64,000 bases of DNA from Natribaculum luteum. GTDB lineage: Archaea; Halobacteriota; Halobacteria; Halobacteriales; Natrialbaceae. The position numbers and the translations under genes are program-made. Every line of letters begins with the position of its first letter. Position 1 is the stretch's first letter. Below the pieces are notes generated by a model that was given only the letters and a program-made list of their open reading frames with translations, did not search any database and was not told where the DNA came from. Of the stretch, positions 18,642-27,907 are shown one piece after another. Location: NCBI RefSeq assembly GCF_023008545.1, contig NZ_CP095397.1:868001-932000 (forward strand). The letters are read 5' to 3'.

Positions 18642-18656
18642 CGCCAGCCCGCGGCC
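18629..18656. terminator. 12-bp GC hairpin across the transposase stop codon
   Basis: GGCCGCGGGCTG (18629-18640) and CAGCCCGCGGCC (18645-18656) pair perfectly around ACGC. The TGA stop codon (18639-18641) lies at the top of the stem. It may shape the 3' end of the transposase mRNA. The following stretch to 18954 holds no gene; its last ~60 nt are AT-rich and contain a TATA-like word (AAATTAATATAT, about 18919-18930) suited to driving the next gene. Confidence 0.5.
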
Positions 18657-18954
18657 GTGGGCAAGCTCCTGGTGAGCAACAGCATTCGCCTAGAACAGCG
18701 TATCTCAGCCTTCTTACTTCACTTCTCCTCATCCGTGGATTCTATTTCCTGTTCACTCAGTTACCACACCGGCATTCGCTCTGTTCGTCCATGACTCAGC
18801 ACAGTTCACGAAGCGACGTTCGGGAAGTACCGATATTTGAAACTCTTGCATTGTGTGGGAGCAATAATCATATCCTTTTGTGATATTTCGTTTGGTGATA
18901 GTTTCTCCTCATTACTAAAAATTAATATATGTTGATCATATCGTATCAGTGTAA

Positions 18955-21900
18955 ATGAAAAGTAAATCAAATTTTTTTGCGATCAGTTTCGCGGTATTAC
19001 TGATCTTCTCGCTGGTTGCAATGCCAATCAATGCCGGGTATGCAGCTGGCGCACCTGGTTCACGAGATGTACCGGAGCATATCACCACTGGAATCTACCA
19101 ACAAGGGAATGGTCCACCAGACCAACAGGGAAATCCGTCAGGTCATCACAGTGACCAACCATTGAATGTTGACGAGATTGACATTCAGCCTCCCAAAATC
19201 GACTACGAGGCGAATTCGACGGTCGAACTTCACCAGCTCGCCATTGAGACGCTTGATGAAGTGGGCGTGAGTGGAGATGATACAGAGGAAATTGCTCGAG
19301 CGATAAACGCGTCGGCAGCGTCGTATCGTCAAGGAATATACGTCGAATCGAGGACGTCGTTCGATCATAAGATCGATGCACAAAAGTCGCTATCCACGCT
19401 GGTTACCGAACACGACGTAAACGATACAGCGATTAACACGACGAGCGAGATTATTCTCGATTCGGGCAATCTCACCGCTCGGCTGCTGACTCGGACTGCC
19501 GCTAACGCACTCGAGGCGAATGAAGATGCCTTCGACAACCCTGGTCAACGAAAAAGCACTGAACGAAAACTGGAGAACGCTATCGATGCGCTAGAGCGAG
19601 GCGATGAGGCGCTAACGGATACGCCGCCCCGACGCGGGCCACCGAGAGACGACCTCTCGTCAACGATTCAATCTCGAGAAAATGCACTGAACCAGTATCG
19701 AATCGCTGCTAAACATGCTATTCAGGCGCTTGAGCGGGTCGAAGGCGCAACTAATCCTGAACTGTTCGTGACTCGAGGACAGGCATACAGGGAAGACGGG
19801 GAGGTGCATGTTCCTATTTTCGTGGAACTCATCGATGCTCGGACCTTCCTGTATGAAGATGCCTCGGTAACGATTACGGCCGAAAACGGTTCTGATAGGA
19901 CAGCAGACCCAATTGACCTTCGAACCAGTTACGACAACGCGTCGGTCGCATCTGGGGGGACGTCCCTGGATCTCGGTGCCGACCCCGGAAACGTGACAGT
20001 GACAGTTGAAGCTACGTCAGTGTCTGACACCCACCGGAGTGTTGCCGAGACAATCGAAATATCGATCGATGAGAACGAGCTTCCGACAAAGCCACCGGAA
20101 CCCGGTGAATTCCGTGAAATTGAAGTCACGAACGACGAGTCGGGCGTGACGGTCGAGACAGGTGGTGAAGGCATCCAGGAGCGTGACATTCACATCACAA
20201 ATCACCAGGTGCCACCCGAACTCGATGACGTTCGTATTGGCCCAGTTGTCCGGATTCAGAATCGTGCGGAGATTAACGAAGCCACCGTTACGATTCCATT
20301 GTTGGACGACGTTCAAGAGGACGAGAATGTCTCGATATACACCTGGGATCCGGCCAGTGAACGGGGCTGGAAACGGGTCGACACACAGATCGATCCTGAA
20401 ACGGGAACAGCGACGGCAACGGTTGATTCATTCTCATTTTTCTCTGTATTCCGCGTTGATGAGTGGGAGGACTTTCGAACTGCCACAATCACGCTCGAGG
20501 ACCATCATTTCGCCGAGGAACCGAAGGAAGGAACAGGTATTGGAGCGGTCGATCTAATGCTTGTCATCGACGAGAGCGGGTCGATGAGCGGTTCGCGAAT
20601 TAAAAATGCCCGTAAGGCTAGCAAGCGATTCGTCGGCGCGCTTCTCGAGGACGACCGGGCGGGACTCGCCGGTTATGCCTCTGGATCAAGGCTGATCCAC
20701 GAGTTGACAGACGACACCGAGCAGCTCAATACTAGTATCGACAGCATCTCCGCTGGTGGAAGTACCAACACTGGTGCAGGGCTGAATACGGCGCTAACTG
20801 AACTAGAAGAAAACGGTAACGACGATCGGAAGCAGGTCATCATTCTTCTTTCGGATGGTCACACAAATATTGGTCCTGATCCTGTCGGCGTCGCAGAGAA
20901 GGCTGCCAAGCAGAATATCGAAATTAGCACCGTCGGTCTGGGAAGTGGTGCTGATGAAAACGAACTTCAAACGATCGCCAGTACGACAGGAGGAGACTAC
21001 TATCACGTCACAAATTCAAACGACCTTCCCGACACCTTCCAGCGCATCGCTGAGAATCAGAGCGAGGTTGCACTCACGGACTCTAATAACGACGGAATTC
21101 CGGATGCGGTCGCTGATGCCGATCCGCCAATGCCGACGTACGGACCGCTCGATTATGTATACGATAAGCGCGGGCTACGCGATGCCGATCCGGGTATTAA
21201 GATCGACCCCGTGCTGACCGATACGAGCGGTGATGGACTCAAAGACAATGAGACGATCGACGTCGAGTACCAGATATTCGAGGAGAACAACGAGACGAAG
21301 TTGTCTGCACGAGTGACCAGCGCCAAGGCACATCCCGCGTACTACGATACCGACGGCGATGGTGTCTCGGACCACGATGAAGTCGACATATGGGACTCAA
21401 ATCCGTACCTTCAGGATACGTCTGGGGACGGCCTGATCGATTCCGTTGACCCGGCACCTAACGAAGAGACACTTCCGCCTGAATTCGAATACCAGACGTG
21501 GGATATAAACGATCTCACGATGTTCCCGACGACGGTAAGAACGACAAGAGATGATCTCCTTGTTGTTGCTCGCCCGACCGGTGCAGCGGACGAAATTGAA
21601 GAGATCCGAATTCACCAGTATGTCGACACGTGGGTTCCACTCATCGATACTGGGTGGCGAAAGAAGACCTACAGGGGAGATTCACTCACCGATCTCGAAG
21701 ACGAAGATGGCGTCTACGTGAACGCCGCCTTCGGTGATGAGACCGGACAGATCACACCCGAACAGGTCAAGATCACCATCACTGACGATGATGGCAATCG
21801 GGCCGCTGTCAGTCACGACGTTGACCGTGGTGTCGCGGAGGCCACCGCTGGTGTGGCAGAGACGACCACTGCGGCAGCACCGTTGGCCGTCGGCGCATTA

Positions 21901-23277
21901 GCACGACCAGAGTACGCGGGCGCGACGACGGTGACGACCGTTAGCGCATCGACCGCCGCGGTCGCCCTCGGCGGTGCCGCCGTCGCTGGCACCGGATTCG
22001 CCCTCATGGCCGAGACATCGGGCTCCGCAGATGGCGAGTTCGCCAGAGAAGAATACATCCAGCCCGTTCCAGTGACCGAACCCCTCCAAACATGGACGGG
22101 CAGCGAACTCGAGATTCTCCTCCCCAACGGTGCCGAATACTCAGAGTACGATCCTTACGGTAATCGGGGACACGGATGGGAACAGATCCGGCGATTACCT
22201 GGTATCACTGACGTCAACGATGTCGATGAGACCTTCAATCTTCCCGGTGGAACCCAAACGGTTGGGGACTACGAGATTGTCATTGGAGATACCGGCGAGA
22301 ACGAAGTCATCCTATGGATCTACGAGGGTGTAGCCCTGTTCGCGGAGCAGACCGTCGAAGAGGAGGAAGTCTCCGAAGAGATCAGTGAAGAGGTCAACGA
22401 AGAACGTGAAGAAGAAGTCTCCGAAGAAGAAATTGAGGAAACAATTCAAGACGGGCCTGACGAGGTACTTGAGGATCCCCGATACAAATACGAGATCTAC
22501 AAGCTCGCTGAGAAGGGGATTCACTTCGTCATTCGGAAAGCTGGCGGAGAGATTGTCGATTACACAGTTGAACAGATCAGAGAAGACACTCCACGATGTG
22601 CGCTCGAAGAGGGTGACGTCGACATGTCAGTCCAGTCGACCAAACACGGTGAGTTCGTCGCTGCTCCAAGTGGATACAAGGCGTTCCACGGGATATATGA
22701 GGAGACGACCAACCCGGTAGAGACCGAGCTTCGATGTGTCGACAACCGGCAGGCAGTAGTCCAGACGTATGCGGACGATCCTGCGGACATCACCGACGGA
22801 AGCATCGGTGAGAACATCAGCGTTGAACTCATTAAGGAGCGTGGTCTTGATCTCGAATGGCCGGAAGAAGGATTTAAAGAAGGTGATGAAAGTGAAATTG
22901 GACCTGACATCATCGCCTATGACGATGGTGAATGGTTAATCATTGAGGCGAAAACCACTACTAGCACTAAGGCCGTTGGGAAGAATCTATTGGATACAGA
23001 TGCTTACGACGGTGATGCTCAACTTCACAATGACTGGATTAGAAATAGCCTCGAAAAATTGGAAGATGAGGACAGAATTGATCCGGAACTCGTAGACCAG
23101 ATAGATACCGCAATTGCCACCAACAACGTCACTAAGGAGATCGTGCTAGTGAGAGATGTTGAGGGAGCAAGTCACAGGACGTTACGGAAACCCCGAAACA
23201 ATGACACAGATATTAGTCTTGAAGATGTTGCAGGGGTTGATAGGGTAACTATCGTAGAATTAGCGGCAACTGAATAG
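18955..23277 (+). CDS. exported vWA protein with C-terminal PD-(D/E)XK-like toxin domain
   Basis: A 1440-residue protein. Residues 1-~32 form a Sec-type signal. A helical and beta-rich N-terminal half follows. The von Willebrand A domain is about 530-705 with the metal site DESGSMSGS, and GGSTNTGAGL and LLSDGHTNIG further on. About 708-832 carry calcium-binding repeats of the DxDGDGxxD type. A small-residue hydrophobic stretch is at about 972-1022, then a Glu-rich coiled segment (1132-1168). The C-terminal domain has a helix with E (GENISVELIKERGLDLEW), GPDIIAYDDGEWLIIEAKT (D near 1317, E and K near 1331-1333) and a following helix, the pattern of PD-(D/E)XK nucleases. Surface stalk plus a terminal nuclease is the architecture of polymorphic toxins. 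The next gene, 4 nt away, is a candidate immunity protein. Domain function is inference from motifs. Confidence 0.75.
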   Translation: MKSKSNFFAISFAVLLIFSLVAMPINAGYAAGAPGSRDVPEHITTGIYQQGNGPPDQQGNPSGHHSDQPLNVDEIDIQPPKIDYEANSTVELHQLAIETLDEVGVSGDDTEEIARAINASAASYRQGIYVESRTSFDHKIDAQKSLSTLVTEHDVNDTAINTTSEIILDSGNLTARLLTRTAANALEANEDAFDNPGQRKSTERKLENAIDALERGDEALTDTPPRRGPPRDDLSSTIQSRENALNQYRIAAKHAIQALERVEGATNPELFVTRGQAYREDGEVHVPIFVELIDARTFLYEDASVTITAENGSDRTADPIDLRTSYDNASVASGGTSLDLGADPGNVTVTVEATSVSDTHRSVAETIEISIDENELPTKPPEPGEFREIEVTNDESGVTVETGGEGIQERDIHITNHQVPPELDDVRIGPVVRIQNRAEINEATVTIPLLDDVQEDENVSIYTWDPASERGWKRVDTQIDPETGTATATVDSFSFFSVFRVDEWEDFRTATITLEDHHFAEEPKEGTGIGAVDLMLVIDESGSMSGSRIKNARKASKRFVGALLEDDRAGLAGYASGSRLIHELTDDTEQLNTSIDSISAGGSTNTGAGLNTALTELEENGNDDRKQVIILLSDGHTNIGPDPVGVAEKAAKQNIEISTVGLGSGADENELQTIASTTGGDYYHVTNSNDLPDTFQRIAENQSEVALTDSNNDGIPDAVADADPPMPTYGPLDYVYDKRGLRDADPGIKIDPVLTDTSGDGLKDNETIDVEYQIFEENNETKLSARVTSAKAHPAYYDTDGDGVSDHDEVDIWDSNPYLQDTSGDGLIDSVDPAPNEETLPPEFEYQTWDINDLTMFPTTVRTTRDDLLVVARPTGAADEIEEIRIHQYVDTWVPLIDTGWRKKTYRGDSLTDLEDEDGVYVNAAFGDETGQITPEQVKITITDDDGNRAAVSHDVDRGVAEATAGVAETTTAAAPLAVGALARPEYAGATTVTTVSASTAAVALGGAAVAGTGFALMAETSGSADGEFAREEYIQPVPVTEPLQTWTGSELEILLPNGAEYSEYDPYGNRGHGWEQIRRLPGITDVNDVDETFNLPGGTQTVGDYEIVIGDTGENEVILWIYEGVALFAEQTVEEEEVSEEISEEVNEEREEEVSEEEIEETIQDGPDEVLEDPRYKYEIYKLAEKGIHFVIRKAGGEIVDYTVEQIREDTPRCALEEGDVDMSVQSTKHGEFVAAPSGYKAFHGIYEETTNPVETELRCVDNRQAVVQTYADDPADITDGSIGENISVELIKERGLDLEWPEEGFKEGDESEIGPDIIAYDDGEWLIIEAKTTTSTKAVGKNLLDTDAYDGDAQLHNDWIRNSLEKLEDEDRIDPELVDQIDTAIATNNVTKEIVLVRDVEGASHRTLRKPRNNDTDISLEDVAGVDRVTIVELAATE

Positions 23278-23281
23278 AACA

Positions 23282-24043
23282 ATGGTCGAATTCACAGAGG
23301 AGCAACACGACCGTGCCATCAAACAGCTTGAGCGGTATCAATCTCGGGCTAAGAAACACGAACGATTGTATGAGGAAGAGAAGGTCAGAGAAGATTTCTC
23401 TACATTCTTTTCTGGGTTAGCAAGCAAACATAATAGCGCAGGTATATTGTCCATATATGTGGGTCGGATAGAGCAGGCACAAGACCACTTTCGAAGGGCA
23501 GCAGAATACTATCAACGAAGTGCTGAGGAAAGTGACGTGACAGTCCCAACGACGCTGACGCTTGCCCGTGGCCTGTATAACGCTTCTCTTGCTGGTGATC
23601 CGGATTCGACACAGGCGTTCGCCCACGAGATCACCGAAATAACTGAAACAGTAGATGTCAAGCCTGGCGATCCTGATGATGACCGGTATTATTTCTCGGG
23701 CTGTTTGGCGGACACTGTCTTGGACGATATTCGCGAGTGGTTGCTTGAAGGACTTGTTGCAGTCAATAAGGAAAAACCAGGAGTTTCCGCTTTGTATGGT
23801 AACGCAATCTTGACCTTCACTCGTGGGATTCGTGACGAGAATATTGAACAAATAAATGAAGGGGTTATTACCATGGTGGAATACCACGCTCGGTCTTTAA
23901 GTGAGGAGAACGTTGTTGAACGTGTTATGGCACCGGAAGCGACTGCTCTACTTATTATCTCTCACTGGAAAGGGTATGAGACTCAACTCAGCAGTAGTCT
24001 CATTCCCACCAAGTTAGTCCAAGCAAGCGCGTCAAAGGACTAG
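23282..24043 (+). CDS. Imm49-like helical protein, candidate immunity protein
   Basis: A 253-residue, apparently all-helical, cytoplasmic protein with no signal peptide. It starts 4 nt after the toxin-like gene and almost certainly shares its transcript. The pattern of paired helices and the C-terminal segment (EYHARSLSEENVVERVM, ATALLIISHWKGYE) recall Imm49 immunity proteins of polymorphic toxin systems; the N-terminal half also resembles TPR-type helical repeats (RIEQAQDHFRRAAEYYQRSA). The immunity role follows from position; the family match is from memory of the fold pattern and could be wrong. The gene is visibly less GC-rich than the secretion cluster. Confidence 0.6.
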   Translation: MVEFTEEQHDRAIKQLERYQSRAKKHERLYEEEKVREDFSTFFSGLASKHNSAGILSIYVGRIEQAQDHFRRAAEYYQRSAEESDVTVPTTLTLARGLYNASLAGDPDSTQAFAHEITEITETVDVKPGDPDDDRYYFSGCLADTVLDDIREWLLEGLVAVNKEKPGVSALYGNAILTFTRGIRDENIEQINEGVITMVEYHARSLSEENVVERVMAPEATALLIISHWKGYETQLSSSLIPTKLVQASASKD

Positions 24044-24214
24044 GCGATCAATATCGATCGCTTTTAGGAAGCAGATTGTTGTGCTGTGTGGACGGTGGGG
24101 TAGAATACGTCTCAAGGCCTCACTCGGCAGATCTCGGGTTGATTCAGTCGTATAAACAGGAAGGAATCATACTGTCAGCCAAAAATATTTCAAAGAAAAG
24201 CACGTTACTCCGAT

Positions 24215-25236
24215 ATGACCTCTCTCGACAACGTCTCTACCGAAGACCTCCGCCAGGTCTTGGCGGAGGTCGAGGGAAAAAAGCCATCACAACGGCTCAT
24301 GGCGGCGATCAATTACCTTGAAGAAGACGGTGCAACGCTACAAGAGGTCGCTGAACGCTATGGATACACTGCTGGCTGGCTCTCGCGGTGGCTTGATCGA
24401 CTCGAACGGCTCGCCGACGAGCCGTTCGAGGAGGTCGTCTACGACGAGCACCGTTCAGGAAGGCCCTCAAAACTCTCCGACAAAGAACATGAACAGTTCG
24501 TTGAAGCGCTTCACAAGTCTCCAGAGGAAGTTGGACTTGACGCGCCTGCGTGGTCCGTTCCACTAGCTCGTCACTATCTCGCCGAGGAATTCGACGTTGA
24601 GTACAGTGAGCGTCACGTTCGACGATTGATGACCGAGGCCGGGCTGTCCTGGAAGACAGCCCGGCCGGAGTTTCACAAATCCGATGAGAGAGCACAGGAA
24701 GCATGGCAAGACGGGTTCAAAAAAAGCGCGACAACCTGGACGACGAATACACGATCTTAGCCATTGATCAGACGCGACAGGTTCTCTCGACACTGATTCA
24801 CGCATGGTTTCCCAAGGGTGAGCGCCCGTCACTCCCGGTGACGGGCGCGTGGGACAGCATCAAACTTCTCGGTGCAGTCAGCGATACTGATGAGACGTTC
24901 TTTCTCCCCTGCGAAGAGAACTTCAACAGCGACACGACGATTCGTTTTCTGGACGCTCTCCAGACCGAGTTCGGCGAGAAAATCTGCGTTGTCCTCGACA
25001 ACGCCTCGTATTTCACGGCGAACAGAGTCCAAGAGTTCGTTGAAGGTACTCCGATCGAACTGTGTTACCTTCCGCGGGGTTCACCAGAGCTGAACCCCGC
25101 GGAAGAGTGCTGGCGACAACTCGATCAATCACTCGGCAACCGCCTATTCGAAACGCTTGACGAACTTCGTGATGCTGCTCTCTGTGCACTGGACGAGATC
25201 AACGTGCCAGATGTCTTTACGTACTTATGTCTGTGA
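24215..25236 (+). CDS. IS630 transposase in two frames joined by a -1 shift
   Basis: Frame 0 (24215-24760) encodes the DNA-binding half with helix-turn-helix motifs (TLQEVAERYGYTAGWLSRWL). The catalytic half lies in the -1 frame (to 25236) with TILAIDQT (first D), ICVVLDNASYF (second D) and LPRGSPELNPAEECWRQ (catalytic E). The frames overlap at an A7 run (24719-24725). A -1 slip there gives FKKKRDNLDDEYTILAIDQT, an uninterrupted IS630 protein of about 340 residues. Many IS630 members are known to make their transposase by frameshifting or transcript slippage, so I treat this as one functional gene. Confidence 0.82.
24719..24726 (+). promoter_or_regulatory. A7G slippery site for the IS630 transposase
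   Basis: Seven A followed by G, read in frame 0 as AAA AAA AGC and in the -1 frame as AAA AAG. Either ribosomal -1 slippage or RNA polymerase slippage (one extra A) would join the two halves of the transposase. A strong hairpin lies about 50 nt upstream (24637-24666) and another about 100 nt downstream. Confidence 0.6.
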
Positions 25237-25238
25237 GT

Positions 25239-25964
25239 ATCAAGTACCGCCGTTTCGCACTGATCGACGAGAATGACGGCTACTTCGTGAGTCGGCTCAA
25301 ATCAAACGTGAACCCGGTGATAACCGGAGAATTACGGGAATGGCGTGGCGACGCCATTCCCTTGGAGGGTGAGAAAATCCACGACGTGGTTGATGACCTC
25401 TATCGGCAGTATATCGATGTCGAGGTCGAAGCAGAATTCCAGCGCAGAGAGTATGCAGGGACGCAGTCGTGGGACACGAAGACGTTCCGTGTCGTCGGCG
25501 TCCGCAACGAGGACGCCGACGACTATCATCTATATATTACGAATCTCCCGCGAGAAGAGTTCTTACCGGCAGATCTAGCGACGATCTACCGCTGCAGATG
25601 GGAGGTTGAGTTGTTATTCCGCGAACTCAAGACGCAATACTCGTTGGACGAGTTCACCACGAGCAAGAAGCACGTCGTTGAGATACTGCTGTACGCGGCG
25701 TTGCTGTCACTGCTGGTCAGCCGTGATCTGTTGGATCTGGTCACCGAGCAGGCAGATGATGATCTCGTGTTTCCACCAGAACGCTGGGCGGCGACCTTCC
25801 GGTCGCACGCCCAGCTCATCCTTCACGAACTCAGTGAACACCTTGGCTACTCTCCGCCACCGTTGCTGGAACGGTTGATCGACGAAGCTCAGAAGATACA
25901 CCAACAACGACCGATACTCCAAGAGAGGCTCTCTACCGCTACACAACCGAGGACTGAAGCTTAA
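25239..25964 (+). pseudogene. ISH8-type (IS4 family) transposase, 3' part only
   Basis: About 240 C-terminal residues of an IS4-family transposase like those of ISH8: KYRRFALIDENDGYFVSRLK, the box IYRCRWEVELLFRELKTQY with the catalytic glutamate, and the C-terminal LLERLIDEAQKIHQQRPILQ. The N-terminal half with the first two aspartates is absent because the IS630 element has replaced it. Hairpins with 11-bp arms (25336-25361) and 10-bp arms (GTCGGCGTCC, about 25495) are in the remaining coding part. Confidence 0.8.
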
Positions 25965-26083
25965 CTAAAGACCAATGGTCCTTAACCAAACGAGCGAGAG
26001 AGCGGTTGAAAACAGAACGGCAGACAGTCAGCAGCAGAAACAGTAGGGTAAAGCCACTTCAGCCGCACCCTGCGGTCCGGCGG

Positions 26084-26440
26084 TTACTCGAGACGTGTTT
26101 CCGGCGATCCGCCGGTAAGGAAGTCGTTTAATGCGTCAGGACCAAACACATGGAACGGTTCGTCGACTGCGAGCAGCGATTTCATCTTCTTGCTCATGCC
26201 ACCTGCGACATCGGTCGTGTCGGTCTCGGTGAGGATGTCCGACACCGTGTCGAAGGATTCGATCTGGTCGATGACTTCACCGTCGGCGATAGGCACACCG
26301 GGTACAGTACAACACACTCTAACGCGGGTTGGGTCCAGTCGCTCTGCGAGAGACGCGACGATGTCATCGCCGCTTAGTACGGTCACGTCTCTGTCAGCCC
26401 GCGCGATCACGTCACCGTAGAGAACGGGGGACAAAACCTT
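26084..26440 (-). pseudogene. isopentenyl phosphate kinase, C-terminal half only
   Basis: The sequence VLYGDVIARADRDVTVLSGD, DDIVASLAERLDPTRVRVC, TTDVAGGMSKKMKSLLAVD and the ending FLTGGSP is the C-terminal half of an amino-acid-kinase-fold isopentenyl phosphate kinase, the enzyme of the archaeal mevalonate pathway. The N-terminal half with the phosphate-binding glycines is missing. The right-hand end of the open frame (about 26440-26467) no longer resembles the enzyme. A housekeeping-gene fragment among IS debris points to past recombination with chromosomal DNA; an intact copy is presumably elsewhere. Confidence 0.7.
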
Positions 26441-26465
26441 CGTCGAGCTGGTTTCGGACCGTCTC

Positions 26466-26612
26466 AATGCGGATCGACCGCTTTCATTCCTTCTGGCAAG
26501 GCAGTCCAGCTAGCGTACGTCGCTGGCTTAGACGCTTCAGACACCACTATAACCACGATCGGCCAAATCAAGCGCTTGATGGCCGAACGCTAGCTGAGGA
26601 TCTACTCAACTA
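26466..26612 (+). pseudogene. integrase-core (IS481/IS3-like) transposase C-terminal fragment
   Basis: FHSFWQGSPASVRRWLRRFR followed by HYNHDRPNQALDGRTLAEDL is the typical C-terminal end of an rve-type transposase, in which the HYN-RPNQALDGRTP-like block follows the catalytic glutamate. Only about 48 residues remain. The stop codon falls inside the inverted repeat at 26605-26621, as is common for IS ends. Confidence 0.6.
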
Positions 26613-26863
26613 GACAGTGCCTGGATCTATAATTAACACATGGGAATAACTATTTATGCATTTATAATTATGCCATCAAAACAATTATCATTACAACCAT
26701 ATAAGTGTAAATCTAGCCGTAAGAGGCACCCATACTTGATTACCAATCCTGATGTATGTTCCATATATCTATTGAAATGTGAACGAGTTAGTATGTTATA
26801 TGACAATATAATATAATTACAGCTGCTCAGTGATTTAAGTATCAGTGGCTCTGTCTAGTTGAG
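26605..26863. repeat. AT-rich segment bracketed by 17-bp inverted repeats
   Basis: CTCAACTAGACAGTGCC (26605-26621) is matched in inverse orientation by GGCTCTGTCTAGTTGAG (26847-26863) with one mismatch. The ~225 bp between is much richer in A and T than its surroundings and holds no gene. Either two IS ends face each other, or this is a MITE-like unit with terminal repeats. From 26864 to 27001 I see no supported gene. Confidence 0.5.
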
Positions 26864-27001
26864 TGGGTTTGAGCAACGAGGAGGCCTTAGTGAGAATTGT
26901 CCATGCAGTTCGCGGATCTCCTGAGCGAGACGTTGGCCGAGGACAGAGCGTGTCATAGAACGCGTCACGTACGAAGCAGCAGGGTGCGGAAAGTGTGTCC
27001 A

Positions 27002-27120
27002 GCACAACCGCAATCCTGCAAGACGTTACTTCGGTCGACGAGTTTTTGAATGCAGCAGCTACGGAAACAGTTCCGTTGTTTGAGTATTTTGAGTTCTGCT
27101 CTATTGAAAATGGCCGACAG
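27002..27120 (+). pseudogene. N-terminal fragment of an ISH51-like transposase
   Basis: Translation gives ILQDVTSVDEFLNAAATETV then PLFEYFEFCSIE, which matches the N-terminus of ISH51-type transposases (TLQDDPSVDxFFNVxETE...) as I recall them. A similar but shorter N-terminus occurs at 35128-35174. The frame is lost shortly after, and the IS5-type gene begins at 27172. Confidence 0.45.
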
Positions 27121-27907
27121 CGTCGAGTTTGGTCAGTACTGATTTGAGAGAACGAGGTCAAGAAGCCGATTATGACAGTCGCACTCCTTGACCTCGTTGA
27201 GAAGGCACTACGAGTAGCAAAACAAGCGTTGGGGAATCATGCGGGGAAGTCCGAGTCAGGCGGGCTTCCCCACGAAGCACACATCGTCTCTCATTGTATT
27301 CGGAAGGAAGAAGGCAACACGTTCACTGAACTTGTTGACCGACTCGGACTTATGCCGGAGGTGTGCGATCGCCTCGGCATTCATCCCGAGGCGTTGTCTG
27401 ATCCAACGACGTTCCACCACTCTCTAGACCGATACGCGATGTACGTGTGGCGGGCGTTGCTGCGCGTCTCTGCGCAGCAACTCCGCCCGTCTGGACACGT
27501 CGCTTTGGACAGTACGTTCTTCGAACGTGACCAAGCTTCACAGTACTACCTCCAACGGCAGAGCCGGTCGGTCACGACAGTCAAAGCAACGACACTAACC
27601 GATACAGAGTCATTGGCGGTGCTGGACGTGCATTGTTTTATCGAGCGTGAACACGATACGAAGGCTGGCCCGCGGGTCGTCCGCCGGAACGCGGACGACC
27701 TGCGGGCCGTCGTCGCCGACAACGGCTTCCAAGACTGGCACACCGAATACGAGCTGTCCGCATACGATCTCGATTATCGTGTTCATCATCGTGGATCGAA
27801 ACCGATGGCTGTAGCACACAACGCGCTCAACCAGACGAACAGCTACACGCAACGGTGGATGGCAGAGACGTCCTACTCGACGACGAAGCGAACGCAAGCC
27901 TAAGTGA

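Larger units (their letters stand above)
24171..25238 (+). mobile_element. IS630-family insertion sequence, apparently complete
   Basis: Imperfect terminal repeats ACTGTCAGCC (24171-24180) and, inverted, ACTCACAGAC (25238-25229) lie next to TA dinucleotides, as expected for IS630 insertion at TA. The element has truncated an ISH8-type transposase on its right. Within the coding region there are five perfect hairpins: arms 24245-24255/24261-24271 (11 bp), 24401-24413/24418-24430 (13 bp), 24637-24648/24655-24666 (12 bp), 24822-24832/24838-24848 (11 bp) and 25069-25083/25091-25105 (15 bp). Confidence 0.7.

Noticed and set aside
26835-27161. Minus-strand open frame of 108 codons
   Set aside because: Overlaps an ISH51-like N-terminal fragment on the plus strand and an inverted repeat; no coding character.
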